Positions 42,176-51,378 of a stretch of DNA of 64,000 nucleotides are shown here, one piece after another. The DNA comes from Thermovenabulum sp049701175. GTDB lineage: Bacteria; Bacillota; Thermosediminibacteria; Thermosediminibacterales; Thermosediminibacteraceae. The notes beneath the pieces are model-generated. The model was not told the origin of the DNA. It ran no database searches and saw nothing but the letters and a program-made list of their open reading frames with translations. The position numbers and the translations under genes were made by a program. The stretch lies in NCBI RefSeq assembly GCF_049701175.1, contig NZ_JBNATW010000001.1, positions 1-64,000 on the forward strand, in the 5' to 3' direction. How positions within the stretch are numbered: the stretch's first letter is position 1; the number at the start of each line of letters is the position of its first letter.

Positions 42176-43138
42176 TTATCCTTCTATCCCATTTTCCATT
42201 ATCTTCCATTTGTTACACCTATCACCCCATCGAGCTATTATTTTTTCATCCATTTTAATGTTTACCACTTCACACCGGTTAGAACAACCTCTACATTCGA
42301 AACTGTCTGCCGTAAAATAGATTTCGCTTGCTCTAAAACCTCTAAATTTTGTTTTTTCTACCTTAGCATCTTTTGCAAGGAGCGCTGCCCCAATTGCGCC
42401 CATGACATGATGATATTTGGGCACATAAACCTCCATTTGAAGGGCCTCTTCGAAAGCTGCCTTCATTCCCGAATTCGCAGCTACACCTCCCTGAAATACT
42501 ACTCTCGGAAGTATTTCCTTTCCTTTCCCCACATTGTTTAAATAATTCCTTACAAGAGCCTGACATAAACCCCTTATAATATCTTCGATCTTATGCCCGA
42601 GTTGCTGCTTATGTATCATATCGGACTCGGCAAAAACAGCACACCTTCCAGCAATCCTTACGGGGTTTTGGGATTTAAGGGCTAAGTTACCGAACTCTTC
42701 TATAGGGATGCCGAGCCTATTAGCCTGCTGGTCCAAAAAAGAACCTGTACCCGCAGCACATACGGTATTCATTGCAAAATCAGTAACAACTCCGTCCCTT
42801 AAAATTATTATTTTTGAATCCTGTCCGCCTATTTCTATAACGGTTTGAACATCGGGCACTTCCTTTTGGGCTGCAACTGCATGGGCTGTAATTTCATTTT
42901 TTATTACGTCTGCTCCAACTATTACCGCTGCAAGTTGTCTTCCGCTTCCGGTAGTGCCAACACCTCTTATATCGTATTTCCCTTCTTTATCTGCAAGCAT
43001 TCTAAGGCCTTCCTGTACCGCTTTTATAGGCTGGCCTTGAGTTCTAATATATATAGCTTCCTTGACTTCACCATAATCATCAATTATCACGATGTTTGTG
43101 CTTACAGACCCTACATCAATCCCCAAAAAATGTGCCAT
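42176..43138 (-). CDS. Activator ATPase of the 2-hydroxyacyl-CoA dehydratase / BadFG type
   Basis: Such ASKHA-fold ATPases are homodimers with a bridging [4Fe-4S] cluster that push single low-potential electrons to a partner protein. The 320-residue sequence has LGIDVGSVSTN at the N-terminus, TGSGRQLA, EIGGQDSK, the cluster loop NTVCAAGTGSFLDQQ (about residues 125-140), the second Cys in AGRCAVFAESDM and the GAIGAALLA helix. The C-terminus has an extra Cys group (CRGCSNRC), not usual for the smallest activators. Start is the ATG at 43138 by ribosome-site spacing. It overlaps the preceding gene by 23 bases. Confidence 0.92.
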   Translation of the reverse strand: MAHFLGIDVGSVSTNIVIIDDYGEVKEAIYIRTQGQPIKAVQEGLRMLADKEGKYDIRGVGTTGSGRQLAAVIVGADVIKNEITAHAVAAQKEVPDVQTVIEIGGQDSKIIILRDGVVTDFAMNTVCAAGTGSFLDQQANRLGIPIEEFGNLALKSQNPVRIAGRCAVFAESDMIHKQQLGHKIEDIIRGLCQALVRNYLNNVGKGKEILPRVVFQGGVAANSGMKAAFEEALQMEVYVPKYHHVMGAIGAALLAKDAKVEKTKFRGFRASEIYFTADSFECRGCSNRCEVVNIKMDEKIIARWGDRCNKWKIMENGIEG

Positions 43139-44243
43139 TTTTCGCATCCCCTTTTATACAATTTTTCTTCCTTTTAGCTGCAAGAAGATCTACAAAGGCT
43201 TCTACTCTTGTTCGCAAGCCCTCTTTTCCCGTTTGCTCATCTAATGTAATGGGCAAAAAACCTATATTGTATTTACTGCATACCTTCGGCAAAATGCTCT
43301 TTGCAACAATTTCGGGTATGCAAGTAAAAGGTGAAAGTTGAATAACACCATCAAATCCCCTTTTTGCAAATATTATAGCATTCCCCACCGATTCTCTTCC
43401 ATGCCCTCCGCACATTTCTTTAAAGTAGGGCATTGCCTCCTTTTTGACATCCCTTTCTCCCGGCCTGTGCAGTAAATCCATGATAGCATTATAAAAGGTA
43501 TACCCAGCAAGGAACATAGACCTTTCTGCATAAACTCCTAAATCACCGAGCATTTCTTCTATTTCTAAATTTGCCGAAGGTTCTAAAAGCACATAGATTT
43601 CTCCCACAATTCCGATTTTAATAGGATCTACATCCTTTTTTTCTATTTTATCAAAGAGCTTTTCGATTTCCCTTTCCACTTCCAAAAGCTCTTTATAATC
43701 CCTTGCCTGTTTTACAAGCTCAATGGATTTTTTATAAGCCAAAGAAGCATCTCCCTTTTTTACCTCCACTGGTCTTACTTTATGGCTTAGCTTTTCAGCC
43801 TTATCAAGAAGCTGTAATTCCTTCCAAATGAATTTTGCTATATTAAAGTAATCTCTAAGCCTTAATTTCACGTTTATTAATTTTTTTATGTTTTGAATTA
43901 AATCCTTAAGATAACGACTCGGGGGTTCCAATGTGATCATTTCAAATTGATATCCGAGGCTTTTTAAAATTTTCTCCTGCAAAGTAGTGTAAAGCCCTGC
44001 TCTGCAAGGACCCACTCCCCCTGTTGAGACAAGGGTATCCGCACCTTTTTCCAAAACCTCTATATAAGTGCCGAGCACTATTTTAAAAGGAAGGCATGCA
44101 AACTCGGGTGCATATTTTGTCCCAAGGCTTAAGGTTTCCTTAGTAGGCCTTGTAGGTAAAATCACATCATTGCCCAAGGCCCTCATAAGATTTTCGAAAG
44201 GAATATTTGCCGTTCCGACAAAAGGAAAGGATACCTTTCTCAT
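43116..44243 (-). CDS. 2-hydroxyglutaryl-CoA dehydratase D-component-like protein
   Basis: The 375-residue protein resembles the HgdB-like iron-sulfur subunits activated by such ATPases. Cysteines that could ligate clusters are in FACLPFK, GVGPCRAGLY, MCGGHGRE and FTCIPEIVA. It has no partner CoA-binding subunit nearby, so the substrate is not necessarily an acyl-CoA; double-cubane cluster proteins of this superfamily reduce small molecules. It overlaps both neighbours (23 bases with the activator, 4 with the gene upstream), so the three proteins are surely co-translated. Confidence 0.88.
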   Translation of the reverse strand: MRKVSFPFVGTANIPFENLMRALGNDVILPTRPTKETLSLGTKYAPEFACLPFKIVLGTYIEVLEKGADTLVSTGGVGPCRAGLYTTLQEKILKSLGYQFEMITLEPPSRYLKDLIQNIKKLINVKLRLRDYFNIAKFIWKELQLLDKAEKLSHKVRPVEVKKGDASLAYKKSIELVKQARDYKELLEVEREIEKLFDKIEKKDVDPIKIGIVGEIYVLLEPSANLEIEEMLGDLGVYAERSMFLAGYTFYNAIMDLLHRPGERDVKKEAMPYFKEMCGGHGRESVGNAIIFAKRGFDGVIQLSPFTCIPEIVAKSILPKVCSKYNIGFLPITLDEQTGKEGLRTRVEAFVDLLAAKRKKNCIKGDAKNGTFFGD

Positions 44244-45199
44244 GATACCGCCGCCTCTTTTCTCGCCTTTTTTATTTTTATCATATCAACAAATGCTTCC
44301 AATCTGGTATTGACACCCTCCTGTCCGGTATGTTCATCCAAGGTAACCGTAAGAAAGGGGATATTTTTTTCTTTACATTCCAATTCCAGCAGCTTATCTA
44401 CAATAAAATCCGGCCCACACCCGAATGCAGTAACATGAATTATTCCATCCACATTTCTATTGTTGATAAAATGGTAGGATGCCCTCAAAACATTATTGCT
44501 AAAAGTCCAAAAGAGCAACTTTTTTATATTTAAACTTTCTTCTTTTTTTACTCTCTCCGGAAGCATTTCCGGCGTTATTACATAGCATCCCAGAGAAATC
44601 AACTTTTTTATAATATCCAAACTAAGATAAGAATCATATAAGATATAAGGGTAACCCACTACACCAAGTTTAATATCTTTATTTTTATCCTGAGATTCAA
44701 TGCCAAGAGGCAATAAAGCACCTTCCTGCATCCTTTGGCAGTATTCCTCATAGCTTTTAAGGGCTATATTGCACGCTTTCCATGCCTTTAAAAAACCCTT
44801 CCCCAGAATTTTTGCGGTTTTTAAACAGATTTTAAAAAGCTCCCTTTTTTTTCCTTTTGTATCAACCCTTATCTCCAACATATTGTTAAAATCAGGTATG
44901 GAATTTTCGAGCATATCGGGCAGACCTAAAAATTTAGGGCAAAAAGTAGCTTCTTTATTTACGCTGACAAGCCTCGGAACCAAAATCAGGTCAGCTTTTT
45001 TAAACAAATTTTTTACATGCCCGTGAAATAATTTTATTGGAACGCATGCGTCGGAAACCGCATCCTCCACTCCTTCATCTATTATCTCTTTAGAAGTTTG
45101 TTCTGAAACAACTACTTCAACCCCAAGTTCTTCTAAAAAGCTTAGAATAAACGGCGAATAGGCGTAATAAAAAAGCGTCCTCGGTATTCCAACTTTCAT
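44240..45199 (-). CDS. DUF2229 / acyl-CoA dehydratase activase-related protein
   Basis: This 319-residue protein has the DUF2229 start VGIPRTLFYYAYSPF and conserved cysteines in SDACVPIKLFHGHV, ATFCPKFLG and AFGCGPDFIV. In many Clostridia the same modules are fused with the activator ATPase in one very long protein; here they are three separate genes. The C-terminus (VTLDEHTGQEGVNTRLEAF) is nearly repeated in the next gene (ITLDEQTGKEGLRTRVEAF), so the two are paralogous subunits. It is the first gene of the trio. Confidence 0.88.
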   Translation of the reverse strand: MKVGIPRTLFYYAYSPFILSFLEELGVEVVVSEQTSKEIIDEGVEDAVSDACVPIKLFHGHVKNLFKKADLILVPRLVSVNKEATFCPKFLGLPDMLENSIPDFNNMLEIRVDTKGKKRELFKICLKTAKILGKGFLKAWKACNIALKSYEEYCQRMQEGALLPLGIESQDKNKDIKLGVVGYPYILYDSYLSLDIIKKLISLGCYVITPEMLPERVKKEESLNIKKLLFWTFSNNVLRASYHFINNRNVDGIIHVTAFGCGPDFIVDKLLELECKEKNIPFLTVTLDEHTGQEGVNTRLEAFVDMIKIKKARKEAAVS

Positions 45200-45277
45200 T
45201 TAAAGCATCCCTTCCTAATCTCTCGATTCGTAACATATTATTATTCAACGGCTTTTAGATAATTCCTTTTTTTTTAT

Positions 45278-45327
45278 AAAAAATTAACAATAGGGCCCGT
45301 ATTTTAAAGGAAAAATACGAGCCCTTT
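45278..45327 (-). terminator. Terminator of the nuoE-nuoF-fusion operon
   Basis: AGGGCCCGTATTTT and AAAATACGAGCCCT form a 14-bp stem with one mismatch, and an AT-rich tail with TTTTTT follows on the minus strand. It lies about 27 bases beyond the stop and separates this operon from the activase trio. Confidence 0.8.
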
Positions 45328-45353
45328 TACTATAACATTTTCTTTTAATTATA

Positions 45354-48300
45354 CTATTTTAGAATTCCGCTTTCAATTAATTTATTCATAAATTTTCTCT
45401 CAACGGCATCAACCAATATTCTATCTTTGAACATCTCTGCTTTTTCTGTCGCCGAAAGCCTCAAGCCTTTTTTCATCTCTTCCCAATCATGCCTGCTAAT
45501 AATACCACCTTTTTTATCCATAGCTAATTTTATATACCTGTAAGCCGGCACTTTATAAGAAATTTCATAAGTAATATCTTCTACATCGGCGTAATCTTTT
45601 TCGTAACCAAAAGATTTTAATAAGTTAAGTATGACTTTCCAATCTTTTAACTCTTTATTGTTTTCTACTCCTTCATACCACTGAATTCTTCCCTCAAAGC
45701 TGGTAAATGTTCCCTTTTTGGAAAGTATCGACTGAGCAGGCAGTACAATTTCAGCAAGTTTTGCAGTTTCCGTCAAAACCATATCCTGCACCATCAAAAA
45801 TTCGAGTTTACTAAAAATATCCTTCAAAGAATTATTATCTGACACAGGGTCTTCGCCAAATACCAGTGCAGCTTTTATCTTGCCCTCTTCAATTAGTCTG
45901 AGTATATCCTTATAATCTTCACATAATCCTAAATCTGAAAGCCCTTGGGAATTATTTTTGCTCCTCAGCATCAATATTCCGTTTCTCGGCCTTCCTATAT
46001 GTCCTGAAACAACTGCCATATGAGCGATAAGCCTTTCAGCTTCTTTTGTAAGCCTATCGTGGTCGAAAATTACCACAGCATTTTTTGCCTTGCCGTATAA
46101 TTTTGCTATTTCTTTTACTTCATCGGAAACAACAACATTTTCAATGGATTTTCTCAAATCCTCAAAACCTTCGAGGGAAGAAATGCCGGGATTTACTCCT
46201 TCTTCTAACAAAGCCTTAATTATTGCTTTAATAAAATCAGTATCGTTTTCGGGCCTTATTACTACATCTGCCCAATCATCAGCTATGGTCTTTTTATTAT
46301 TTACTACAATAAGTTTTGCACCGCGCCCTAAAGCTTGCCTTACTTTAACTCCAACTACCGCATAATCTTCCATCAAATGGCATCCCAATAACAATATTAC
46401 ATCCGCAGCAGAAACTTCTTCAAGGGTTACTGTTGAACCATCAAAACCCAAAACATCCTTTATTCCGCTGGGTAAACTACTGAAAGACGCCAAATACGGT
46501 GTGTCTATCTTTTTTGCAAGCTCTTTTACCAAATATAATTCTTCATTTGTCAACTTAGGAGATGCAAAGAGCGCAATGCTATCTCCTCCATACTGTGCTT
46601 TTATCCCCTGAATCTTTCTGTTGACGTAATTTATAGCATCATCATAAGAAATTTCTTTATAGGATTCCCCACTATTTATTAATGGTTTTTCAATTAATTC
46701 CTGTTTTAGCAATGTGCCCAAACCGAAACGCCCTTTGACACAGAGATGTCCGCCGTCTACTTTGCTTTCTTTATTTGGCAGTACCCTTATTACTTTGTCC
46801 CCCGACATATCCAAGACTACATTGCATCCTACTCCGCAGAAGGAACAGACTGTATCCCTTTTCTCCGTTTTAACAGGGACAGGTTTTTTAACGAAGAATC
46901 TTTCCTGAAGTGCTCCCGTCGGGCATACAGCAACGCACTGTCCGCAGGAAATACAGGATGTATCCTTTAAGGCCAGCTCAAATTCCGGTTTAATTACCGT
47001 CTCAAATCCCCTGTTTACAAATCCGAGGGCCGTAACTCCCATTACTTCTTCGCAAACTCTGACGCAAAGTCCACAAAGTATACACTTTTGAGGGTCTCTT
47101 ATGATAAAAGGATGCTCGTCTTTATAAGCATGTTTCTTGGCCTCACCGCTAAATCTCTCCGGTTCGACTTGGTATTCATTGGCGTATTTAATTAATTTGC
47201 ACTCAAAGTAATCCTTGCAGCCGCACTCCAAGCAGCGCATAGCTTCTTTTTGGGCTTCTTCTTCGGTATAACCTTTTACTATTTCAAAGAAGTTATGTTT
47301 TCTTTCCTCTGGTGACAAATGGGGCATTTCAACTCTATTTACAACTTCCCTGTCAGCAAAGTCTTCTCTTGTCAAACCTTCTCTTTTAACTACGTAGCTT
47401 TCTTTTATAGGGACTATCTCTCCTTCAAGATAGGTTTTTATCACTTCCGCTGCGTTTTTGCCGTCTGCAATGGCTTCAATGGCAATGCCGGGACCTTCGT
47501 TTACAGCATCTCCGCCAGCAAAAACACCCGGTATATTGGTGGCATAGGTTTTTTCATCTACACTTATGGTCTTTTTCCTTGTAATTGCAAGCCCTTCAAA
47601 ACCTTCTATGTTTACTTCCTGCCCAATTGCCGCAATAACCGTTTCCACTTCAAGCGTCATTTCTTCACCAGGAATAGGTTCGGGTCTCCTTCTTCCGGAC
47701 GCATCCGGTTCTCCCAACCTCATCTTTTGCAGCTTAATAGCAGAAACCTTACCGTTTTCACCTATTATTTCCTTGGGTGCAACCAAAAATACGAATTTAA
47801 CCCCTTCTTCTTCAGCCTCAATAACCTCAATTTCATTTGCCGGCATTTCCTCTTTTGTACGCCTGTAAAGGACATAAACCTCTTTTGCCCCTAAACGCAC
47901 AGCGGTTCTTGCAGCATCCATAGCTGTATTTCCGCCGCCTACTACTGCAACTTTGCTGCCCATTTCAATTTTTTCACCTTTTGTTACAGCCCTTAAAAAT
48001 TCTATACCGCCAACCACACCTTTGAGTTCTTCTCCAGGGCAGCCGAGTTTTGAACTTTTCCAGGCACCTATGGCAATAAAAACAGCATCATAGTTTTTTC
48101 TTAAATAATCTAAAGAAATATCTTTCCCTACTCTACAGTTTGTAACAAACTCCACTCCCATGCGGGCGATGAGTTCAATTTCTTTGTCAAGAACCTCTTT
48201 GGGAAGCCTATACTGAGGAATGCCGTACCTCAACATACCTCCCAATTTTTCCATTGCCTCGTAAATCACAACTTTATGACCAGCTTTTGCAAGGTAATAA

Positions 48301-48926
48301 GCTGCACTAAGGCCTGCTGGGCCTCCTCCAACTACAGCAACTTTTTTGCCGGTGGGTGCATCCATTTCGGGCATATAGGGAGTATCTAAGGACAGGTCTA
48401 TATCCGCTACAAACCGCTTTAGCCAGGCTATCGCAATAGGCTCTTCCACCAACTGTCTCCTGCAAGCATCCTCACAAGGGTGAGGGCAAACCCTGCCGAT
48501 GCTCGCCGGTAAGGGCAGCTGTTCTTTTATTAGTTTTACAGCTTCCTTATATTGGCCGTTTGCAATCAACCCTACATAACCCTGACAGTCCGTATGAGCG
48601 GGACATGCCTGCTGGCAGGGAGGGCGGCAATCCCCTATATGGTTTGACAAAAGGAGTTCAAAGGCCACCTTTCTTGCCTTTCTTACCTTTTCTGTATTTG
48701 TCCTCACTACCATACCTTCAGTTATTTCAGTCGCACATGCCCTCAATAATTTTGGTGCTCCTTCGACCTCTACCAAACACACACCGCAGGAACCGTATAT
48801 TTTTACCCTCTCATCGTAGCACATGGTGGGAATATCAATACCATTTTCCCTTGCTACTTCAACAATAGTTTGGCCTTTTCTACCCCTTACTTCCAATCCG
48901 TTTATATTAAGCCTTATTTCTTCCAT
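45354..48926 (-). CDS. Fused iron-sulfur flavoprotein: 2Fe-2S + GltD/NfnB-like + 4Fe-4S + NuoG/FdhA-like
   Basis: The 1190-residue protein (ATG at 48926, GGAGG 7 bases upstream) joins: a [2Fe-2S] domain (C36, C47, C50, C64); a GltD-type Fer4_20 region (C100-C155); a two-dinucleotide flavoprotein with GGGPAG at 200-205 and GGGNTA at 330-335; a ferredoxin pair (C615, 618, 621, 625 and C658, 661, 664, 668); and a molybdopterin-oxidoreductase-type [4Fe-4S] domain (C694, 697, 701, 729) with about 450 residues of NuoG-like fold. No catalytic Cys/Sec of formate dehydrogenase and no hydrogenase H-cluster motif are visible. With NuoE and NuoF it should form an NAD(P)H/ferredoxin-linked, possibly electron-bifurcating complex like the Stn/Nfn type. 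Confidence 0.88.
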   Translation of the reverse strand: MEEIRLNINGLEVRGRKGQTIVEVARENGIDIPTMCYDERVKIYGSCGVCLVEVEGAPKLLRACATEITEGMVVRTNTEKVRKARKVAFELLLSNHIGDCRPPCQQACPAHTDCQGYVGLIANGQYKEAVKLIKEQLPLPASIGRVCPHPCEDACRRQLVEEPIAIAWLKRFVADIDLSLDTPYMPEMDAPTGKKVAVVGGGPAGLSAAYYLAKAGHKVVIYEAMEKLGGMLRYGIPQYRLPKEVLDKEIELIARMGVEFVTNCRVGKDISLDYLRKNYDAVFIAIGAWKSSKLGCPGEELKGVVGGIEFLRAVTKGEKIEMGSKVAVVGGGNTAMDAARTAVRLGAKEVYVLYRRTKEEMPANEIEVIEAEEEGVKFVFLVAPKEIIGENGKVSAIKLQKMRLGEPDASGRRRPEPIPGEEMTLEVETVIAAIGQEVNIEGFEGLAITRKKTISVDEKTYATNIPGVFAGGDAVNEGPGIAIEAIADGKNAAEVIKTYLEGEIVPIKESYVVKREGLTREDFADREVVNRVEMPHLSPEERKHNFFEIVKGYTEEEAQKEAMRCLECGCKDYFECKLIKYANEYQVEPERFSGEAKKHAYKDEHPFIIRDPQKCILCGLCVRVCEEVMGVTALGFVNRGFETVIKPEFELALKDTSCISCGQCVAVCPTGALQERFFVKKPVPVKTEKRDTVCSFCGVGCNVVLDMSGDKVIRVLPNKESKVDGGHLCVKGRFGLGTLLKQELIEKPLINSGESYKEISYDDAINYVNRKIQGIKAQYGGDSIALFASPKLTNEELYLVKELAKKIDTPYLASFSSLPSGIKDVLGFDGSTVTLEEVSAADVILLLGCHLMEDYAVVGVKVRQALGRGAKLIVVNNKKTIADDWADVVIRPENDTDFIKAIIKALLEEGVNPGISSLEGFEDLRKSIENVVVSDEVKEIAKLYGKAKNAVVIFDHDRLTKEAERLIAHMAVVSGHIGRPRNGILMLRSKNNSQGLSDLGLCEDYKDILRLIEEGKIKAALVFGEDPVSDNNSLKDIFSKLEFLMVQDMVLTETAKLAEIVLPAQSILSKKGTFTSFEGRIQWYEGVENNKELKDWKVILNLLKSFGYEKDYADVEDITYEISYKVPAYRYIKLAMDKKGGIISRHDWEEMKKGLRLSATEKAEMFKDRILVDAVERKFMNKLIESGILK

Positions 48927-48942
48927 TTTTCCCCCTCCAAAC

Positions 48943-50694
48943 CTATTCAACTCTTATGGCGTTGAAACGGCAAACTTGTACGCAGGTGCCGCATTTTACG
49001 CATTTATCGGGAATTATGCTATAAGGTTTGCCCTTTTCTCCCTCTATAGCATTCGCAGGGCATTTGCGGGCACATAATCCGCACGACTTGCATTTCTCTT
49101 CATCAATCATGAAACTAATAAGGGCTTTACACTGCTTTGCAGGACATTTTTTGTCGTATATATGGGCCTCATACTCATCCCTAAAATATTTCAAGGTTGT
49201 AAGCACCGGGTTGGGAGCCGTCTGGCCCAATCCGCAAAGAGAACCTTCTTTAACATTTAAGGCTAACTCCTCTAATTTTTCAATATCTCCCTCTTTACCA
49301 TTGCCGCTTGTTATTCTTTCAAGTATTTCCAGCATCCGTTTTGTACCTATACGGCAGTGAGTGCACTTTCCACAGGATTCCTTCTGGGTAAAAGCAAGGA
49401 AGTACCTTGCCATGTCCACCATACAGGTGGTTTCATCCATAACAATCATACCGCCGGAACCCATAATTGCACCTGTTTTTACTATGGACTCATAGTCAAC
49501 AGGAGTATCCAAGAGAGATTCCGGTATGCATCCTCCTGAAGGGCCTCCTAACTGAACGGCTTTTATCTTTTTGTCTCCCTTTATTCCTCCGCCAATATTA
49601 AAAATTACTTCTCTTAAGGAAATTCCCATAGGAACTTCCACAAGTCCGCCCTTTTTAATTTTACCCGCAAGGGCAAATACCTTTGTACCTTTACTTTTTT
49701 CGGTACCGATTTGCGCGAAAGTGCTGCCGCCGTTTAAGATTATCCACGGTACATTAGCAAAAGTCTCCACGTTGTTTATGTTTGTGGGTTTTCCCAAATA
49801 ACCCTTTTGAGCAGGGAAAGGCGGTTTTAACCTGGGCATTCCCCTTTCTCCTTCTAATGATGCTATAAGGGCAGTTTCTTCGCCGCATACAAAAGCTCCA
49901 GCTCCAGCTTTTATTTTTATATCAAAGGAGAAATTTGTACCAAATAGATTTTTACCTAAATAACCCTTTTCCTTAGCCTGTTTTAGTGCTATCTGCAGCC
50001 TTTTAATAGCAAGCGGGTATTCTGCCCTTACGTAAATAAAACCCTGTTCTGCCCCAATAGCGAAGCCAGCAATTGCCATACCTTCTATTACAGAATGGGG
50101 GTCACCCTCAAGAATGCTCCTGTCCATAAAGGCTCCAGGATCTCCCTCATCCGCATTACACACAATATATTTTGGGGATCCTGCTGCCTGCCTTGCAGCA
50201 TTCCACTTAAACCATGTAGGGAAGCCCGCCCCTCCGCGTCCTCTTAAACCTGAAATTTTTATTTCGTCAATCACCCTTTCGGGAGTCATTTCTTTAAGGA
50301 CTTTTTCTAAAGCCCTATAACCCCCATTTTTTATATATTCTTCAATAGATTCAGGGTTAATAACTCCACAGTTTCTTAAAGCTATTCTTTTTTGACCCCT
50401 TAAATACTCTACATCCTCTTTTGAAATTACATTTTTCTCGATCACATTGCCTTTTAATATATGTTCCTCGAAGATGTTTCTCATTATTTCCGGAGTCACC
50501 TTGACGTAAGTGGTTTTGTTACCGCTGTCATCTATAACATCAACAATGGGTTCCAAATAGCAAAGACCGATGCATCCAACTTTTTCAATTTCTAAATTAA
50601 TTCCGCTTTTATTTACTTCCTCTTCGATTACCTGTAAAACTTTATTTCCCCCTGCAGCTATTCCGCAGCTGCCAAGGCCTACTAATACTTTCAC
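48943..50694 (-). CDS. nuoF: NuoF/HydB-type NADH-binding flavoprotein with extra ferredoxin domains
   Basis: This 583-residue subunit takes electrons to or from NADH through FMN. It has an N-terminal thioredoxin-like [2Fe-2S] domain (GLGSCGIAAGG ... CIGLC), the NuoF core with GRGGAGFPTWFKW and ADEGDPGAFMDR (NADH/FMN), SLBB region, the 4Fe-4S motif ESCGKCTHCRIGTKR near 440, and a C-terminal pair of ferredoxin clusters (CKSCGLCARKCP, CVKCGTCVQVC). The start is GTG at 50694: the TTG at 50709 overlaps the GGAGG, which lies 8 bases before the GTG. This domain set is that of HydB/HndC/StnB proteins in anaerobes. Confidence 0.94.
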   Translation of the reverse strand: MKVLVGLGSCGIAAGGNKVLQVIEEEVNKSGINLEIEKVGCIGLCYLEPIVDVIDDSGNKTTYVKVTPEIMRNIFEEHILKGNVIEKNVISKEDVEYLRGQKRIALRNCGVINPESIEEYIKNGGYRALEKVLKEMTPERVIDEIKISGLRGRGGAGFPTWFKWNAARQAAGSPKYIVCNADEGDPGAFMDRSILEGDPHSVIEGMAIAGFAIGAEQGFIYVRAEYPLAIKRLQIALKQAKEKGYLGKNLFGTNFSFDIKIKAGAGAFVCGEETALIASLEGERGMPRLKPPFPAQKGYLGKPTNINNVETFANVPWIILNGGSTFAQIGTEKSKGTKVFALAGKIKKGGLVEVPMGISLREVIFNIGGGIKGDKKIKAVQLGGPSGGCIPESLLDTPVDYESIVKTGAIMGSGGMIVMDETTCMVDMARYFLAFTQKESCGKCTHCRIGTKRMLEILERITSGNGKEGDIEKLEELALNVKEGSLCGLGQTAPNPVLTTLKYFRDEYEAHIYDKKCPAKQCKALISFMIDEEKCKSCGLCARKCPANAIEGEKGKPYSIIPDKCVKCGTCVQVCRFNAIRVE

Positions 50695-50715
50695 CCCGCA
50701 CACCTCCAAAATTTC

Positions 50716-51240
50716 TCAAACCTTCTCTTTATTGTAAATTTCCCTTATTATTTCCCTCGCCCTGTCCGGTGTCAATTTCCCGTAAGCCTCACCATCTATC
50801 ATCATTACGGGTGCCAAACTGCAGCACCCAAGGCAGGCCACATTCTGGAGTGTAAACAACCCATCCTCGGTTGTTTCCCCTTCTTCAATCTTTAATTCAT
50901 CGCATATAGCATTTTTAATCAGTTCCGAACCATTTACATGGCAAGCAGTTCCCTGACAGAGCATTATTAAGTGCTTTCCAATTGGCTTTAACCTGAATTG
51001 GGTATAAAAAGTTGCAACCCCAAATACCTTTGCAGGCTTAACCTTCATCTCCTCGGCTATATAGTAAAGTGCTTTTCTTGGTAGATAACCGTAAATTTCT
51101 TGTGCTATTTGAAGGGCAGTGATCAAATTGTTTTTTGATTCCTTATAATCCTTCAAAGCTTCCTGCAAAACCGTAAGATCGATGTCCGTATCTTTAAAAT
51201 TTTTCTCCAGTCCCTGTTCTTCACAGTGATTGCATTTCAT
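50716..51240 (-). CDS. nuoE: NuoE/HydC-type [2Fe-2S] subunit
   Basis: The 174-residue protein is the thioredoxin-fold [2Fe-2S] subunit that pairs with NuoF. The ligands are in CQGTAC (about residue 105) and CLGCC (about 145), and the helical N-terminal half has the conserved FGVATFYTQF. An additional CNHC near the N-terminus is not part of the family core. The ATG at 51240 is chosen over 51282 because of the upstream AAGGG. It is the first gene of the nuoE-nuoF-fusion operon. Confidence 0.94.
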   Translation of the reverse strand: MKCNHCEEQGLEKNFKDTDIDLTVLQEALKDYKESKNNLITALQIAQEIYGYLPRKALYYIAEEMKVKPAKVFGVATFYTQFRLKPIGKHLIMLCQGTACHVNGSELIKNAICDELKIEEGETTEDGLFTLQNVACLGCCSLAPVMMIDGEAYGKLTPDRAREIIREIYNKEKV

Positions 51241-51328
51241 CCCTTTCACCCTTTCGTAAACAATAATAAATACTTTATACAAAATACAAAAAAATATTCT
51301 ACATTTAAATTAAAGATTCCTTCTTAAT

Positions 51329-51354
51329 TAATACTAAAAAATAATACTAAAAAA
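51329..51354. repeat. Perfect 13-bp tandem duplication
   Basis: TAATACTAAAAAA occurs twice head to tail in the AT-rich gap between nuoE and the P-loop protein gene. It may be slippage, or a phased A-tract affecting the nuoE promoter. Confidence 0.6.
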
Positions 51355-51378
51355 TTCAATTTACCTTTATAGTATCAG

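Noticed and set aside
45354..48926. Reading the 1190-residue fusion as an FeFe hydrogenase or formate dehydrogenase
   Set aside because: No H-cluster motifs (such as TSCCPxW) and no catalytic Cys/Sec with the C-terminal dinucleotide-binding domain could be found.
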